In this document: positions 49,937-62,000 of the stretch, one piece after another | How positions within the stretch are numbered: the first letter of the stretch is position 1 | Layout: the number at the start of each line of letters is the position of its first letter | Assembly: GCA_008933995.1 (NCBI GenBank) | Contig: WARS01000007.1 | Location: 7,188,923 to 7,252,922 of the forward strand | Direction of reading: 5' to 3' | DNA length: 64,000 nt | Source of the DNA: Datnioides undecimradiatus | Lineage: Eukaryota; Chordata; Actinopteri; Lobotiformes; Datnioididae | The notes under the pieces: model-generated | What the model was told of the DNA's origin: nothing | Databases searched by the model: none | The model's input: only the letters and a program-made list of their open reading frames with translations | Position numbers and translations under genes: made by a program

Positions 49937-51660
49937 CTTGGTCGCCATGCATAAATGTCTCATCTCTCAGCTGCCCAGCGAGCCTGAGTCTCAGCTGTTA
50001 AACCTGGATTTAGGAAACAAGTGTTTCATTAATTTTCACTTGGACCCAAGGAAGGATTGACCCAATTTTCATTTGGCTTAGTGAAGACAATTTCACGGGA
50101 TGGAATCGAGGAAATCCCTTCAAATTTGGCACAAGCACTCGGATTAAGTAAGTGGTAAACTGAATACATTTTCTGTTGAGTATGTAATATAACATAAGCG
50201 TCTCATGGAAATGGATTTGGTGCATCCATTTGGATGTCTCCTTGTCCTAATTTTTAAAATTACATTGTTATTGATCAATAACTTATTGATCAATATAATA
50301 ATTTATATCTGAGCAGATCTTTAACCAGAGTTGGTGTTTTTCAACTTAATTGCACTAAAGGTGGGCTGCTGGCCCTAAATGTCTCCTAACTCTCCTAAAA
50401 TTACAATTAAAAATCCAAACTAGTTAATAATTAATATCATTAATTAATCATTATTTAATGATTAATTAATTATAAATCATTTTAGTAATATTTTTACCTG
50501 CGTTTCTGGTTGACCACCATGCCTGAAAATAGGTGCCTTGTGTGATGGTCTGCCTATCTAATCTCAATATTGTTTCAGTAGTTGTTTGTTTTCGTGGAAG
50601 GTTTACAGTTGCTGTAATTTTTTCCTTTGTGCCTTTGGTAGTGTGTCTCGTACACCACTGTGCCTAAATCATAAAATCAATCTCCACTGATCTGTCTCTC
50701 TATTGCATCGGTTTGTGGTTGGCCACAGTGCCTAAATGTTTATCAGTTTTCATCTAAAACCAATAATTTGAATATTGTTTTTTTTCTCTGGTGTAATTTA
50801 CTTTCTTTAAGTCTTTACTCTACTCTATCTTTACTTCTATCTCTATCCAAAGAGCTCTTTCTATCAAATCTGGGTTTTTGGTTGGCCATAGGGCCAAAAT
50901 GTCTCTATTAATCAAAAACCAATGATGTAATAATTTTCTCTCTGTTGTAATTTGCTTTTGTTGAACCTTTGGTGTGTTTCTCGTATACGGTTGTGCCGAA
51001 ATTGGAGAATGACTTTTTTTTTCTCCTGGTTTATTACTTTATCATTCACTCTTTACCCAATGATCTCTCAAATCTGCTTGTGGTTGGCCAACCATCAATC
51101 TTTCTGTTGGAAACAATCATTGGATGATTGTTTTTTCTTCTGGTTGAATTTGCCTCTTTAAGCCTTTGCTCTACCTATCTCTTCTACCTCTCTATACAAT
51201 GATCTCTATCAAATCTGTGTTTTTGGTTGGCCACTGAGCCTAAATGTGTCTATTAATATATCTAAAATCAATCATTTATTTTTTTCTGGCATAATTTACT
51301 TTATGCCTTTTGAAGTGTGTCTTGTTCCCCACTGTGATATTGATCGCTGCTGGTTTCTCATACTATCCTCAATCTCTCTCCCCAACAATCTATCTCTCTA
51401 TGAAATATGTGCTTCTGGTTGGGCATTGTGCCTTTGGTTGTCCATCTAATATCAATATTGTTTCATTAATTGTTTTCTGGAAGGTCTGAGACCTGTATCA
51501 TTTATTTCCTCGAAATCTTCGTAGTGTTTCTCGTTTGCGGGTGTGTGTGTGTGTAACTCATACAATCGTTCTACTGGTTATCCTATCTTATTACCCAACG
51601 ATGTATCTTTCTTAAAAATCTGGATTTGTGGTCAACCACAGTGCCTTAATGTGTATCTTT
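49937..51660. repeat. Degenerate long-period tandem array (ggttggccac...gcctaaatgt)
   Basis: The phrase ggttggccacagtgcctaaa and diverged versions recur near 49937, 50362, 50503, 50715, 50881, 51081, 51222, 51416 and 51625. They are mostly preceded by a pyrimidine-rich stretch with (a)caatgatctctatcaaatct and alternate with a second phrase, gtgtgtctcgtacaccactg (about 50640, 50970, 51315, 51525). The spacing is irregular, 110-430 bases. Open frames here are incidental. Confidence 0.7.
50266..50480. repeat. AT-rich palindromes
   Basis: TTATTGATCAATAA (50268-50281) is a perfect 14-base palindrome, repeated nearly exactly at 50283-50296. A hairpin ttaatcatt/aatgattaa with a 4-base loop lies near 50445-50466. 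Confidence 0.7.
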
Positions 51661-51699
51661 CTATCATTTGCTCTGTTTCTTTCTTTCTCTCTTTCCCCC

Positions 51700-51830
51700 C
51701 AACCAGTCAAGGCAGATGGCCGCCCACCTGGAGCCAGGTTCTGCTCAAGGTTTCTACCTGTTAAAAGGTGTTTTTCCTTGCCACCGTCGCCACACGCTTG
51801 CTCCTGGTGGGATCTTTTGGGTGCAATTAA
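51700..51830. repeat. Teleost interspersed repeat fragment
   Basis: The segment around gcagatggccgcccacctgg, ggttctgctcaaggtttcta, tgttaaaaggtgtttttcct and tgccaccgtcgcc is a phrase I recognise as very common in teleost genomes, often close to or inside 3' ends of transcripts. The family name is uncertain. Confidence 0.6.
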
Positions 51831-52104
51831 TATCAAGAGTCTAGACCTGCTCTATATTTAAGACAGACAAATTTAATTGAATAGAACATTTCCAGGGCAG
51901 AATGAACAAGCAACAGGAATTACAAAAATGTTATTTGTAAAAACAAACAGAACAGAAGCTTCAGTAGTCTACTTGCACTCAAGTGAATTGTATTTTATAT
52001 ATTTATTTCTTTATTTTCTGGTAGTACCCTGTTGTGCTTTATAATTTTATCAGTCTTTTTACTAGTTAAAAATTCTATTTGTCTTTCAGTTACTTTAAAG
52101 CAAT

Positions 52105-52240
52105 ATGTTAGGTCTGCTCCATGAACTGCCACCTTAACGTGGTGGAGGAGTTTGAGTGCCCTAGGGCAATTGGCCCTGGTCCTAGGTGAGGGGCCAGACT
52201 AAGTGCAGTTCAAGAAGATCCCTGATGAAGAAAAGGAGCA
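52105..52240. repeat. Teleost interspersed repeat, LINE 5'-end-like fragment
   Basis: The phrase catgaactgccaccttaacg, tggtggaggagtttgagtgc, then cctaggtgaggggccagact and agaagatccctgatgaagaa is widespread in fish genomes and, as I recall, sits at the 5' end of a non-LTR retrotransposon. It is truncated here with no ORF following. The class assignment is tentative. Confidence 0.5.
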
Positions 52241-52681
52241 TGGAATACTACTAATACTACATACTAAAGACAAAATTGCCTGCTCTTCGTGACTACTCAT
52301 ACTGTATTTTGAATCCATAGAAATATCATGATTGGCCTATTTCACCCCTTTTCCAATAGTCTTCCAATTAAGCTTACAGAATAGAGCAACTTTTATTTTG
52401 GAGTGGAGGAAGTGGAGAGGCGACACTGAGTCTGACACTGAGTTTACCCGATGTTAGGGAGCAAAAAGCTTAAACATTGGACGAAAATAAATTATGTAGT
52501 ATTTGTAGTTGTGACTTGGTTATGAGCACTTTATTTTATAGAGGGCAGACGTCTTCCTTAATGCAACTGGTCTGCCTGACATCCCACGAAGAAGAAAGGA
52601 GTCCTGCTTTTGTAACAACAACAGGACCTTTGGACAAGTTGCCCAGTGCTGACAGATATATTGTTATATATTACTCACAAC

Positions 52682-55600
52682 ATGCTCGGTCTGGAGACTT
52701 TGGAGGGTCAGATATCTGCTGTAATGGAGACTCTGGTGAAAACAGCGGTGACGGAGCTCAGCACGCTCCTGGACGGGTGCTCGGCTAACGCTATGGCCGC
52801 TCAGCAGCGCTCCGCCTGGGCTCCAGCAACTCCTCTGAAGCACGAAGAAGAGGATGTCGTGGTTACTCCGCTGGAGGGGAGACAGCACTTTTATAAAGCT
52901 TTAATGGTACCACACAGACACAGGCAGACCCACACTCACGGTGGTGTAACGTGAAAGCAGCACGGAGCTGGTTTGTGGCTGTGCGGTTGCTAAAAACTGC
53001 GCCATTTTATCTAAATTCAGTACCGTCCGTTTACATGTAACGGCGCAAATAACTACAGTTCCCATGAGACTTGTAGGTTGTTGCCATGGAGAGGACGCTC
53101 GCGTGAGTGAAGAAAAACCTTGATGTTTTGGGTGTGTTTGCTTTGGTGTCGCTGACAGCAGTTATAGGGTCACTCGACTTATAGAGTTAATTAAAAGCTA
53201 CATTTAATAAAAGTTTGTTGTATTAAGTAACTTTCTACTAAATTTTCAGCTTTTTGGTTGTTAAGGGCCCAGGGCTCCTTGTATTTTCTCTCTCAATTAA
53301 CAAGTGGACTTTTTGGTAGATGTTCCCATAGCAACATCTTCTAACTGCTTTTTTTGGTCCAACCGCCTTTCCATAACTCAAGATATGCTATAAATGATGA
53401 TATAAAACAGAGAGGAAGAGCATATCCTCATATTTGAGAAACCCTACCCCTACCTCTAGTCAGTTTTTGTTACTCTTAATTCTGTCTTACTCATGACTTT
53501 ACAGAGCCATTTTGCATCCCTCATGGAAGAGTGGGCCAAAGGAGCAGTAGAGAAAATACTGATGATGCTGAAAGTGTCGATATGTGATGCTGAAGACAGT
53601 CCTGCTGCCTACCAGGGAACTGTGCTGAGTGATGAGACTAAACAGGCGAGCGTGAAGCTGAAAGCAGTGCAAATGTCGAGGCAAAGAAAGCGTAAGTCAG
53701 TTAATGGTTTGAGTGACTGTGAGACTTTATCTTCACGCACACTGGCATTTTGTGTTAAACAAGGAATAATAATGTAATTGTTAAATTATAGAATCGGCAT
53801 TCAGGAGCTCACGTCAGAAGAGACAGAAAATCAATGGAGGACCAGAACAAGCAATAAGAAAGGACAGTGAGCATATGTATCACCAAGGTATGAAATTTCT
53901 ATAGAATTCCATTTTTCTCCTTTATCCTACTGCAGTTGGAGATTGTAATTGATTGCAAAGTTTTCTTTACGTATGCTAAAACATGTCTTAAAAAATTGAT
54001 TTTTATGTCTCTGCATGTCTCTTTATGTCCAAAGGTCCATATCATAATGTTCTGCTAGAACACTTTTGTGGCCGTTATTCAACATCATAACTTTAGTTCA
54101 GAAGGGGACATTGTGACCCCATTTGACTTGCGGCCAGATACTGAGTCAGTGACACTAATCTTGGGTGTCCAGCTTGAAACTGTGCTGATTTTTGAGAGAT
54201 CTTCTGTGCTGCGTGAACGTCTATGAACCATCCACATTTTAGAATTTGTAGCGTCTTTGCAGCAACATCTGTTTTTGAAGCTTTGCAGATGACTACAAGC
54301 TCATTGGTTTTGCTGGTAATTAGCTACAGGTGATTGTCATTGCACCATGTAACGATGTAAGTAATATCTAAGTGAGGACAGCAAGTGTCTCAATGTAAAT
54401 TATTCACTGGATTCATACATGCCCACTTTGTTCAAAAATACACTTCAATCATTTGTTGACTTCCTCTTCATACATAAATTACACAACTCTGGACAGACAT
54501 GGATTTAAACTGCAACCTGACTGGCACTAGTTCTTCATGAGCTGTGTTTGTCTGTGTTAGCTGAATACATCTACATTGTTTCAAGTGGCCAAATGAAGCT
54601 TTTTCCCTTTTGTTTTTAGCTGATGCAGTCATTCCTGAGAGCATCTCTGGATCCCCATCTGAACCTGAGGCTTTGCTGACAGAGCCTGTTGCAGAGCTGG
54701 CCTCTGATATAAACAGGGAAGATGTCATCCAGGAGACTGCAGAAACCTCAACAGCCAAATCCAAGATCAAAAAGAAGACGACCACCACAGAGCTTTTCCA
54801 ATGCCCTTCTTGTGACAAATCATTTGCTCTTAAGTGCTTGATGGACAGACACTACCTGACTCACTCCAAACCTCATGTTTGCTCAGACTGTGGCAAACGT
54901 TTTGCTGGACTTTGGGGGCTCACAGCACATTCAAGAAGTCACACCGGAGAGAAGCTTTACCAATGCTCAGTCTGTGGGACAGAGTTTGCTTATAAGTATA
55001 CCTTTGACAGACACATGCGGCAGCACAGCCTGAAGAAATCAAGCACCCATATGTGCGCGCTGTGTGAGAATCAGTTCACAGGGCTGTTGGCGTTACAGCG
55101 GCACAGGTGTAGTGCCTTAAAAAAGACGTTTGTCTGCTCGCTTTGCCCAGAGACATTCGAGTGCAGACAGAGTTTGGCTGATCACGAAAATCTGCATTCA
55201 GGAGACAAAGATTTTGTCTGTGAAATGTGTGGCGAGAGTTTCTTCTCGTCCTCGTCCTTGGCCACTCACCGGGTGACTCACATGCAAAGGGAGAACTGCT
55301 GCGATGTGCTCGGCCTCGGTTCCAGTGACTTGAGTGTCCTCAAAAATCACTTGAGCAAACACACTGGAGAAAAACTTTTCTCCTGCGAGGTTTGTGGCAA
55401 AGGTTGTAGTCACCAGAGTGCTCTGAAGCACCATATGCTGACCCACACAGGAGAGAGGCCTTACATCTGCGAGACCTGCGGCAAGCGCTGCAGCCACGCC
55501 AGCGCACTTCAGAACCACATGAGGATCCACACTGGGAAGAAACCAGGGCAGCAGCCAATCTGCAGCGTGTGTGGCAAAACATTTCGCTGCATGGTCAATC

Positions 55601-55923
55601 TCAAATACCACATGAGCATTCACACGGGGGAGAAGCCCTACGCCTGTGATCAGTGTGATAAAAAGTTCAGCAACCCAAGCAATCTCAAGTTACACACCAT
55701 GATTCACTCAGGGGAGAAGATGTATGGCTGCAACATCTGCGGCAGGAGGTTCACGCAGTCCAGTAGCCTAAAGCTGCACAGGCGGATCCACACAGGAGAA
55801 ACGCCATATCGATGCATAGTCTGTGGAAAAGGATTCATCTACAGCAGCGAGTTGAAGAAACATCAGAAGAGTCATCTTCCAGCTGGAGATGGACAGTCTG
55901 AGAAAACTGCAGTGAAAGTCTGA
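52682..55923 (+). CDS. C2H2 zinc-finger protein, four exons, 603 aa
   Basis: Likely a nuclear DNA-binding regulator; target unknown. Exons 52682-52906, 53505-53691, 53792-53887 and 54620-55923 join in phase with GT-AG borders. The start at 52682 has A at -3; an in-frame ATG at 52646 is also possible. Exon 1 (MLGLETLEGQISAVMETLVK...) and exon 2 (HFASLMEEWAKGAVEKIL) each carry a helical module of the kind that heads many fish zinc-finger proteins. Residues 137-230 are charged and probably disordered, with basic patches (RQKRQK, KSKIKKK). Residues 231-588 hold 13 finger units. Units 1-3, 5, 6 and 8-13 are intact. Unit 4 lacks its final His (LQRHRC). Unit 7 has lost its Cys pair (NCCDVLGLGSSD). 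Linkers are TGEK-type. No KRAB, SCAN or BTB domain is present. A specific ortholog is not recognised. Confidence 0.9.
53052..53093 (+). promoter_or_regulatory. ZNF143-type and X-box (RFX)-type motifs just inside intron 1 of the zinc-finger gene
   Basis: ACTACAGTTCCCATGAG (53052-53068) fits the ZNF143/SBS consensus ACTACAATTCCCAG(A/C)ATGC over its first 13 positions with one mismatch. GTTGCCATGGAGAG (53080-53093) resembles the RFX X-box GTTGCCATGGNAAC. Both lie in a small GC-rich island, indicating that the promoter region extends beyond exon 1 or that a second start lies downstream. Confidence 0.45.
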
Positions 55924-56114
55924 AACATTTTACAGCCGTACAGTCACTCAATGTCATTTCCATACTGTACACTCGTGATTGGGTTGGGAAACGTGATCAC
56001 TGTTTCTATGAAGGAAATTTGTCATTTTCCTAAACTGTTGCCGCAAATTTGGAAGCACACTTTGTTTGAACAACAGGTGTGACCACATGAAACAGCCACA
56101 GACCAAAAGCTCAC

Positions 56115-56165
56115 ACACCTGTCAGCAGGGGTGTCCATATACTTTTGGCAATGGAGTGTACTGAT
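56115..56165. repeat. Tc1/MITE-like terminal fragment in the zinc-finger gene 3' region
   Basis: The phrase caggggtgtccatatacttt followed by tggcaatggagtgtact resembles the terminal repeat of Tc1-type elements common in fish. Only one end was noticed. Confidence 0.45.
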
Positions 56166-56407
56166 ACAGAAAAGCAACTTTTCCCTGATAAAGGTTTGTG
56201 TTTCTGATGGATTCATTTTTTATTTGAATTTATTTACCACTGATTTCAAATGGACTCCTCAGAAGTTTGATGTTTGTTCATTAGCAGCTGTTGACTTCAC
56301 TGGTGCCTTTATTTAAAGCAGCTCTGACTTCCAGTTTAATGTTTTTTTCCACTTGATTGGTTGTACTGGAATCACAAATCACTTACATGTGGGTAATTTC
56401 TGTTGTC

Positions 56408-56413
56408 ATTAAA
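56408..56413 (+). terminator. Possible polyadenylation signal of the zinc-finger gene
   Basis: ATTAAA, 485 bases after the stop codon, is the first such hexamer I noticed in the 3' flank. Confidence 0.3.
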
Positions 56414-57358
56414 CAAAGGAAGGGGAGGAGGGGGCAAATGAGGTCAATGAAGGAAGCAGATAACCTAAGCTGATTAGCACTTCATTGTGTCTGAGACTTT
56501 GCATAAAAATACCGTCCAGACGCAGTGACTCAAAACAACACTGGGATTTTGGCTACAGGGGCGAATGCAACCCAGTTAGTACTTTATAATCAACAGTAGC
56601 TAAATGTATACGGGAAAAATATCCCAGGATGTAAATCTAAGACTGAAGCACAAAGAGTGTGTGTTCACCGTGGCTCTTACTCTACTGGGCTGAGAACACA
56701 GCAAACTAGTCACCTTTCATCTACTATAAGAGTTAAAACTGAACAGTTTTACATTAAAACATGTTCAGTCTACCACTGTATAGTGTATTGCACTACAGCT
56801 GGTTTGAAATACATCCAAGATCAACTCCCTGATTTGTTTACACTGCCCTTAGACATGCAATGACACGGTTGTGCTCAGTAAAACCATACACTAGATGGTG
56901 GTAGAGGATCAGCACAGAGGAAACTGCAGCGTTAACATGAAGCTCAACACGCATTGGTGCAACAGGGTGTGCATACTGACAAAACAAAGTCAAACAAAGC
57001 TATTTATGTTTAAAACTTTTACTGTGGCAGAATTCATTTTTCAATCATGATGTGACTCGGCAGAGGGATTTATTCTTTTGGTCTAGTTATCTTAGTGGCC
57101 ATATCATAGAACAAAATCCCTTTCAAGTTGACAGTAAATGAAATAAAGAAAAAAAAAATCACATCACATCACAACAAAAGCAAAAGCAATTTTTAAAAAT
57201 GAATTAATAATTATAAAACAATAAAATCTTGTGAGACCTTTTGAAAGTGGATTAGACGTGATCAATAGGCATAACCTGTCTCTCTCCAACATGTTGCAGC
57301 ATGAGGAGATAAAGTCAGTTTGAGCTGTGGAAAACTGAAACGAAACCTTTGTCCTTAC
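56414..57358. other. Intergenic stretch
   Basis: No exon recognised on either strand. Confidence 0.35.
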
Positions 57359-58659
57359 ATGAGTCTCACTCTGTGAAGAGCTCAGTGTTGCTTGTGGCAG
57401 CGCCAACTGTTTCCCTGTGTGAGTCCGTCTCAGGCTGCACTAAGCAGGTTACACACTTCTAAAACCAGTTTATTGCATTTAGTATAACCTTTGTTCTTAA
57501 TGCTGCTAAGAATTCAGTGTTTTTACAGAGATTAAACTTCACCGACACTGAGGTGACTTTCTCCATGTAGAGGAACATGCACACACAATTCCACATTTAG
57601 TAAATGCAGAAGAGCTGTTAGAAAATCTAGTGCTTGTGCATTTGTTTCCCCTGGCAACAGGTATGGCAGATTCAGTGTTGTCAGGTGAAGCAGGAAGCCC
57701 CCCACCACTAAAATAGTTATGCATCTTTAAATAAGAAATAAAAATATTGTTTGTATTCCTGAAACTAATGGACTGTAATGAGTGCTATTAACTTCCAACC
57801 ATCTTCCCAGTCTTATGTGACCAAGTATTTAGACAGCTGGATACAGTTCCAAGAAGGCAAAAGTTGCTCTCTGGGAGCATATACAAAGAAAAGGTTTTCA
57901 GGCCTCTATGGGCTTCTGTGTATTTTAGCCCAAAGGGCATGTGCGTTAGAGACTCCCCATGGTTTAGCTGATTGGCTTCCTACTGGCTTTCTACACATAT
58001 AAATGGCATGAGAATAATGTAACGATTTTAGTAGAAGGGTTCAATTCATTCAAGTCATTTTAGAATGTTTTTGTCTATTGAAGGTGTTTATTCATCAATT
58101 TACAGCAGTTCTTTATAATCATACATCTCAGATGAAGATTTCCTGCAACTATATCTCAGGTGATCCTGCAATCACCTCACGGTCCAATTGCATTTACTTG
58201 GCCTATGATCCCTATAGCTGACCACATGCATCCTTGATTTGTTTGCATACAGGCAGAAGTTGCTGCTTCATTTCGGAAAGGGCAGCAGCAGAGTCCATAC
58301 CTGTGGCGAACCTGCTTCTGCCTCCCAGACTGACCTCTAGCAACTTTCATTTCTCGTCCACTGTGGCTCCCTGCGTGTTGTCTAACTGTGATTAATGGAA
58401 GACGGTTTCAGGGGTCACTACCCTGACGGTCAGCTGGAGCCGTGTGGTGACAGAGTGTCACTGACTGCAGAGTGATGAACTGTAGGGACTGAGAACAGGC
58501 AATCAGCATGCAGTGGTGCTTTCCTTGTGATCGTTCGATCCAAGGTCCAGATTTAGTCACACAGGTAATCATACCTTCACTGTCAGAGCTGCTGGAGTCT
58601 GGGGGAACCGGTTTGTAGACATCAGGGAGGAAAATACTGCTTCTTCTTTTATAAAACAT
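57359..58659 (-). CDS. Candidate 5' end of an unrecognised minus-strand gene (three phase-compatible exons)
   Basis: Exon 1 is 58575-58659: ATG with A at -3, encoding MFYKRRSSIFLPDV, then a Ser/Asp cluster DSSSSDSE, donor gtatga. Exon 2 is a 36-base mini-exon at 58301-58336 (ttgctag acceptor, gtatgg donor) encoding VSLGGRSRFAT. Exon 3 is 57359-57414 (cacacag acceptor, gtaagg donor) encoding KQLALPQATLSSSQSETH. All three join in phase for 59 codons without a stop. Continuation would have to lie below 57359, possibly across the zinc-finger gene on the other strand; I found none. Short exons with acceptable splice sites arise by chance, so this is a hypothesis. Confidence 0.25.
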
Positions 58660-58739
58660 CCTCTTCTGAGACTCACTTCTACAACTTTGTGTAGACTACC
58701 TAGTGCTTATGTTATTATTATATGATATTATATGATATG

Positions 58740-59000
58740 TTATTATACCAATGGATAGATAAATAGGTGAATGGATGATGGATGGATGGATAATGCATGG
58801 ATTAATTAATAAAGGATAGATGGATGAATGGATGGAGAATGAATGAATGAACAATAGATGGGTTGATAATGAATGAAATGATAATGAGCTAATGGATGGA
58901 TGGACTGCTTGATGGATGGGAATGAATGGATGATAGGTGATAGATAGATGATGAATGTATGATAATGCATGGATACATGGATTGATGGATGGACTACAAC
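58740..59000. repeat. GGAT/ATGG-type simple repeat
   Basis: Imperfect (ATGG)n/(GATG)n runs such as gatgatggatggatggataa, interrupted by AATG-type units. Confidence 0.85.
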
Positions 59001-59014
59001 TGGGTGGAGGGATG

Positions 59015-62000
59015 AATGAGTTAATGCTTGGCTGGATCTTGTATCTGCAGTGCTGTCACAGGCCCCAGAACCAGATCAATGTGTGTCACCTGACTGGACA
59101 TGTGACTGTGTGAGTGTGAGAGCAGAATGTGATCAATCAATTCTGGGGCCACAGCTCACTGACATGATGACTCTGACCTTGGATAGACACCATTAATTAA
59201 ACTCTGTCGAGCTCTTTATCACTCACTGCTCCTCCTCATGTGGACGGACGGCCCATCAGTCAGCAGCAGCAGCCGGCTGTCAGCAGTGAGCAGGATAATG
59301 TGAGTGTTCAGCGTGCTTCCATCACTGCATTATGCAACATTATCAAACATATGTGGGGCAAACTGTAAACAGCAGGTCGGGTTCTGAGCTGAACTGGTGT
59401 CAGCGATGATGTGGACTCACTGCTCACACACATTAAATCAATGCTGTGTCTGCAGGAGGTGAGAAAAAATGATGTGGTATGTTGTTGTGATGGGTTTTTT
59501 TTTTTCACACATGGCTTACAGTATATCCACAAAACAAAGCCTCAGATTCACATAAACCTGAAAATAATACCACTTGTACCCAATACTATTGGATGCAATT
59601 TAAAACATTATCTATGATCACTGAAGTAAACACATGAAAATATTTAATTTTTACTGTCAAACATATTCAATTGCTTTTGTAATCTGTGGCCTTACTGTAT
59701 CCTAAAAATGCACTGGAGCTGGAAATAAAAATAAACACTTCATAAAATGGATCCGACTGAATTAGGCACTGGAGGAAATTATATATATTCAGCATTAAGG
59801 GAACTTGAATTTGGCTCAAGAGTAGAAAAAAACAAACAAACCCTACCATCTCTACCTACTTTAAATTGAGCCCTGTGGCTTTCTAAGGAGCAGTGTTATT
59901 ATTTCTCTCTGGGTTAGGGGCCCCCCCGATGCCCTTTGGGCCCTTGAGTCTATGCTCTAATCCATCCATGTATCCTGATAATTAAGTGTTGATAAGGTTG
60001 TAATTAAGTATCAAGAAAGAGGACACTTCTTCTTCTTTCTCATTAGTTTAAGTACAAAAGAAAGGATAGGAGAAAAGTAAACAAGGGATAAAACAAACTA
60101 AAAAGAAATAACAGATAAAACAGGAAACAAAGAAGGTAAAGAACATTTGCCCGTATTTATTTCATGATTAATCAGGAATCTGAAGAAATACCCATTGCTT
60201 CCAGCTGTGATACAGAGTGAACAAAATGTGTACATTTGTTCTTTGTCACCCAATACTGGCTTGCATATTGGGTGTTACCCAATGAAAGAATATTTTAAAA
60301 AACCCAGAAGAATTGGAGGCCATATTTAACAAAAAGACATTGTCACCACGGTGCAGTAAAACCAATAAAAAACTGAAAACTGACAATGAAGCCTTCCAGA
60401 ATCAATGGTTTTATAGCAAATGTGCCATAGCAGCAAATGATGCATTAATTTTTCTTGTGAGTCCTCTTGATGAAAGGAGGGTTCATTTTATTGACTGACA
60501 GGGAAAGGTCAGATTGGGGGAACACCACCCCCAGGCCTTTAAAGATGGAGTGATATTTCGTGTGAAGAAATCAAAACAAGGCCTGTAAATGGAGCCAATG
60601 GGGAATGGAGCCCCAGCTGCACTATTGACAGGAGAAGAAGAAAAAAATGAAGGAGCTCACTCAGAGACGAGAGCCTCAGAGGGATCAAGTCTGACATTCT
60701 GCCTGTCATTTAGCTGATTTCCCCCTTGGTTTATATAGCCTCCTACCTGTGGAACACATTTCATCATATAAGCAAATATAAAAATATTATCAACGACTGA
60801 CTGCATGAACAATACATGTCATGCAGAAATTCTGCATACATACAAAAAACCCATGTAACAAAAATACTGAATAACAGAACAACATTGTACAAAGTTCTGC
60901 TTCTGGTAATGTTTACTATTAATACCAAAGAGACAAACATTAGTCCAGTATACTGAGAATACAAACCAGAGTTTAGAAAGAAATGTGAGGGAAAGATAGG
61001 GAACATATTGAATATTTGAGGAAATAATGAAATTTATTAAATTGATGTGTAAAATTGTTTATTAGTTACAGGAGACAAAATGTACGTGATTAAATTACAT
61101 CTAGTAACATTTGCCTAATATCTGCTGTAGAAAGGATCAGTCCTAGTTCCTCATTCAGGCCTGGATAGTTGGTTTCTTTTTTATTCTATATTGTTTCTTC
61201 TTTGACAACAGTTTAGCCCTTTTTGCCAACAGTGGCAGGTTCAGAGAACTACAGAAATGCTCCTGACATTTGTTTGTTTGTTAAATTATCAGTCACCATT
61301 TTCTTCCTGGAGTAAGAAGGACAGCTTTATGATGTCTTTTACACAGAAAATGCTTTTGAGGGGCCAAGGACAGTCAGAACAGAAGTGTTTGACCCATAAA
61401 AGTATTTCAGTAAAAATCTGAAAAATCATACTTGAAGTTCCTTGACATTATTTCTGTAACTACTTGAGAAGGCTGCTTTAACATCTTTGATGTCGATTGA
61501 CCTTTCATGTTTAGGGCTGTTTTATTTATACATGTTATATACCATTCTGGACACCTGCATAAATCACAAGACGCTTTTAAAAATAGAGAGAGCATAAAAG
61601 CAGGTTTGGTTTTTCACCCTCAGTGAGCCTGCTTTGGGGAAGTGCTCCCCGAGGAGCAGAAGCCTGCAGAACCACTATCATCTTCCAAATCACTTCCTAC
61701 TTCCTCCACATTTATTTAATTTGTTTCTACTTCCACTGCTGTTGAAAAAGTTTGTGATTCTTCCTGTTGTTATTTATTTCCTCTGCCTACTGTTCAATCA
61801 CCACAGTTAGTAAAAATGCCTTTTATTAATTTGGCAGTCTTCCAGGTGCATGTCATTTCACCATGTAAGCCACATTAGGGAATGAGAACATCTAAAAATA
61901 ATTTTCTCTGAAGCTCATACTGAGGACTTTCCCCGGAAATTTCTCTTAAGTTCAAAGTTTCTTTTCTTTCTCTCCCTGACTGCATTCACAGCATAAACGT

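Noticed and set aside
54468-54818. 116-codon minus-strand frame
   Set aside because: Overlaps the start of the zinc-finger exon antisense and has no domain or splice context.
55198-55623. 141-codon minus-strand frame opposite the zinc fingers
   Set aside because: Antisense shadow of the finger exon; the plus strand carries the conserved residues.
60313-60498. Frame with TDNEAFQNQWFYSKC, faintly like the N-terminus of some hAT-derived proteins
   Set aside because: Too short and no second zinc-binding motif; similarity rests on a few residues.
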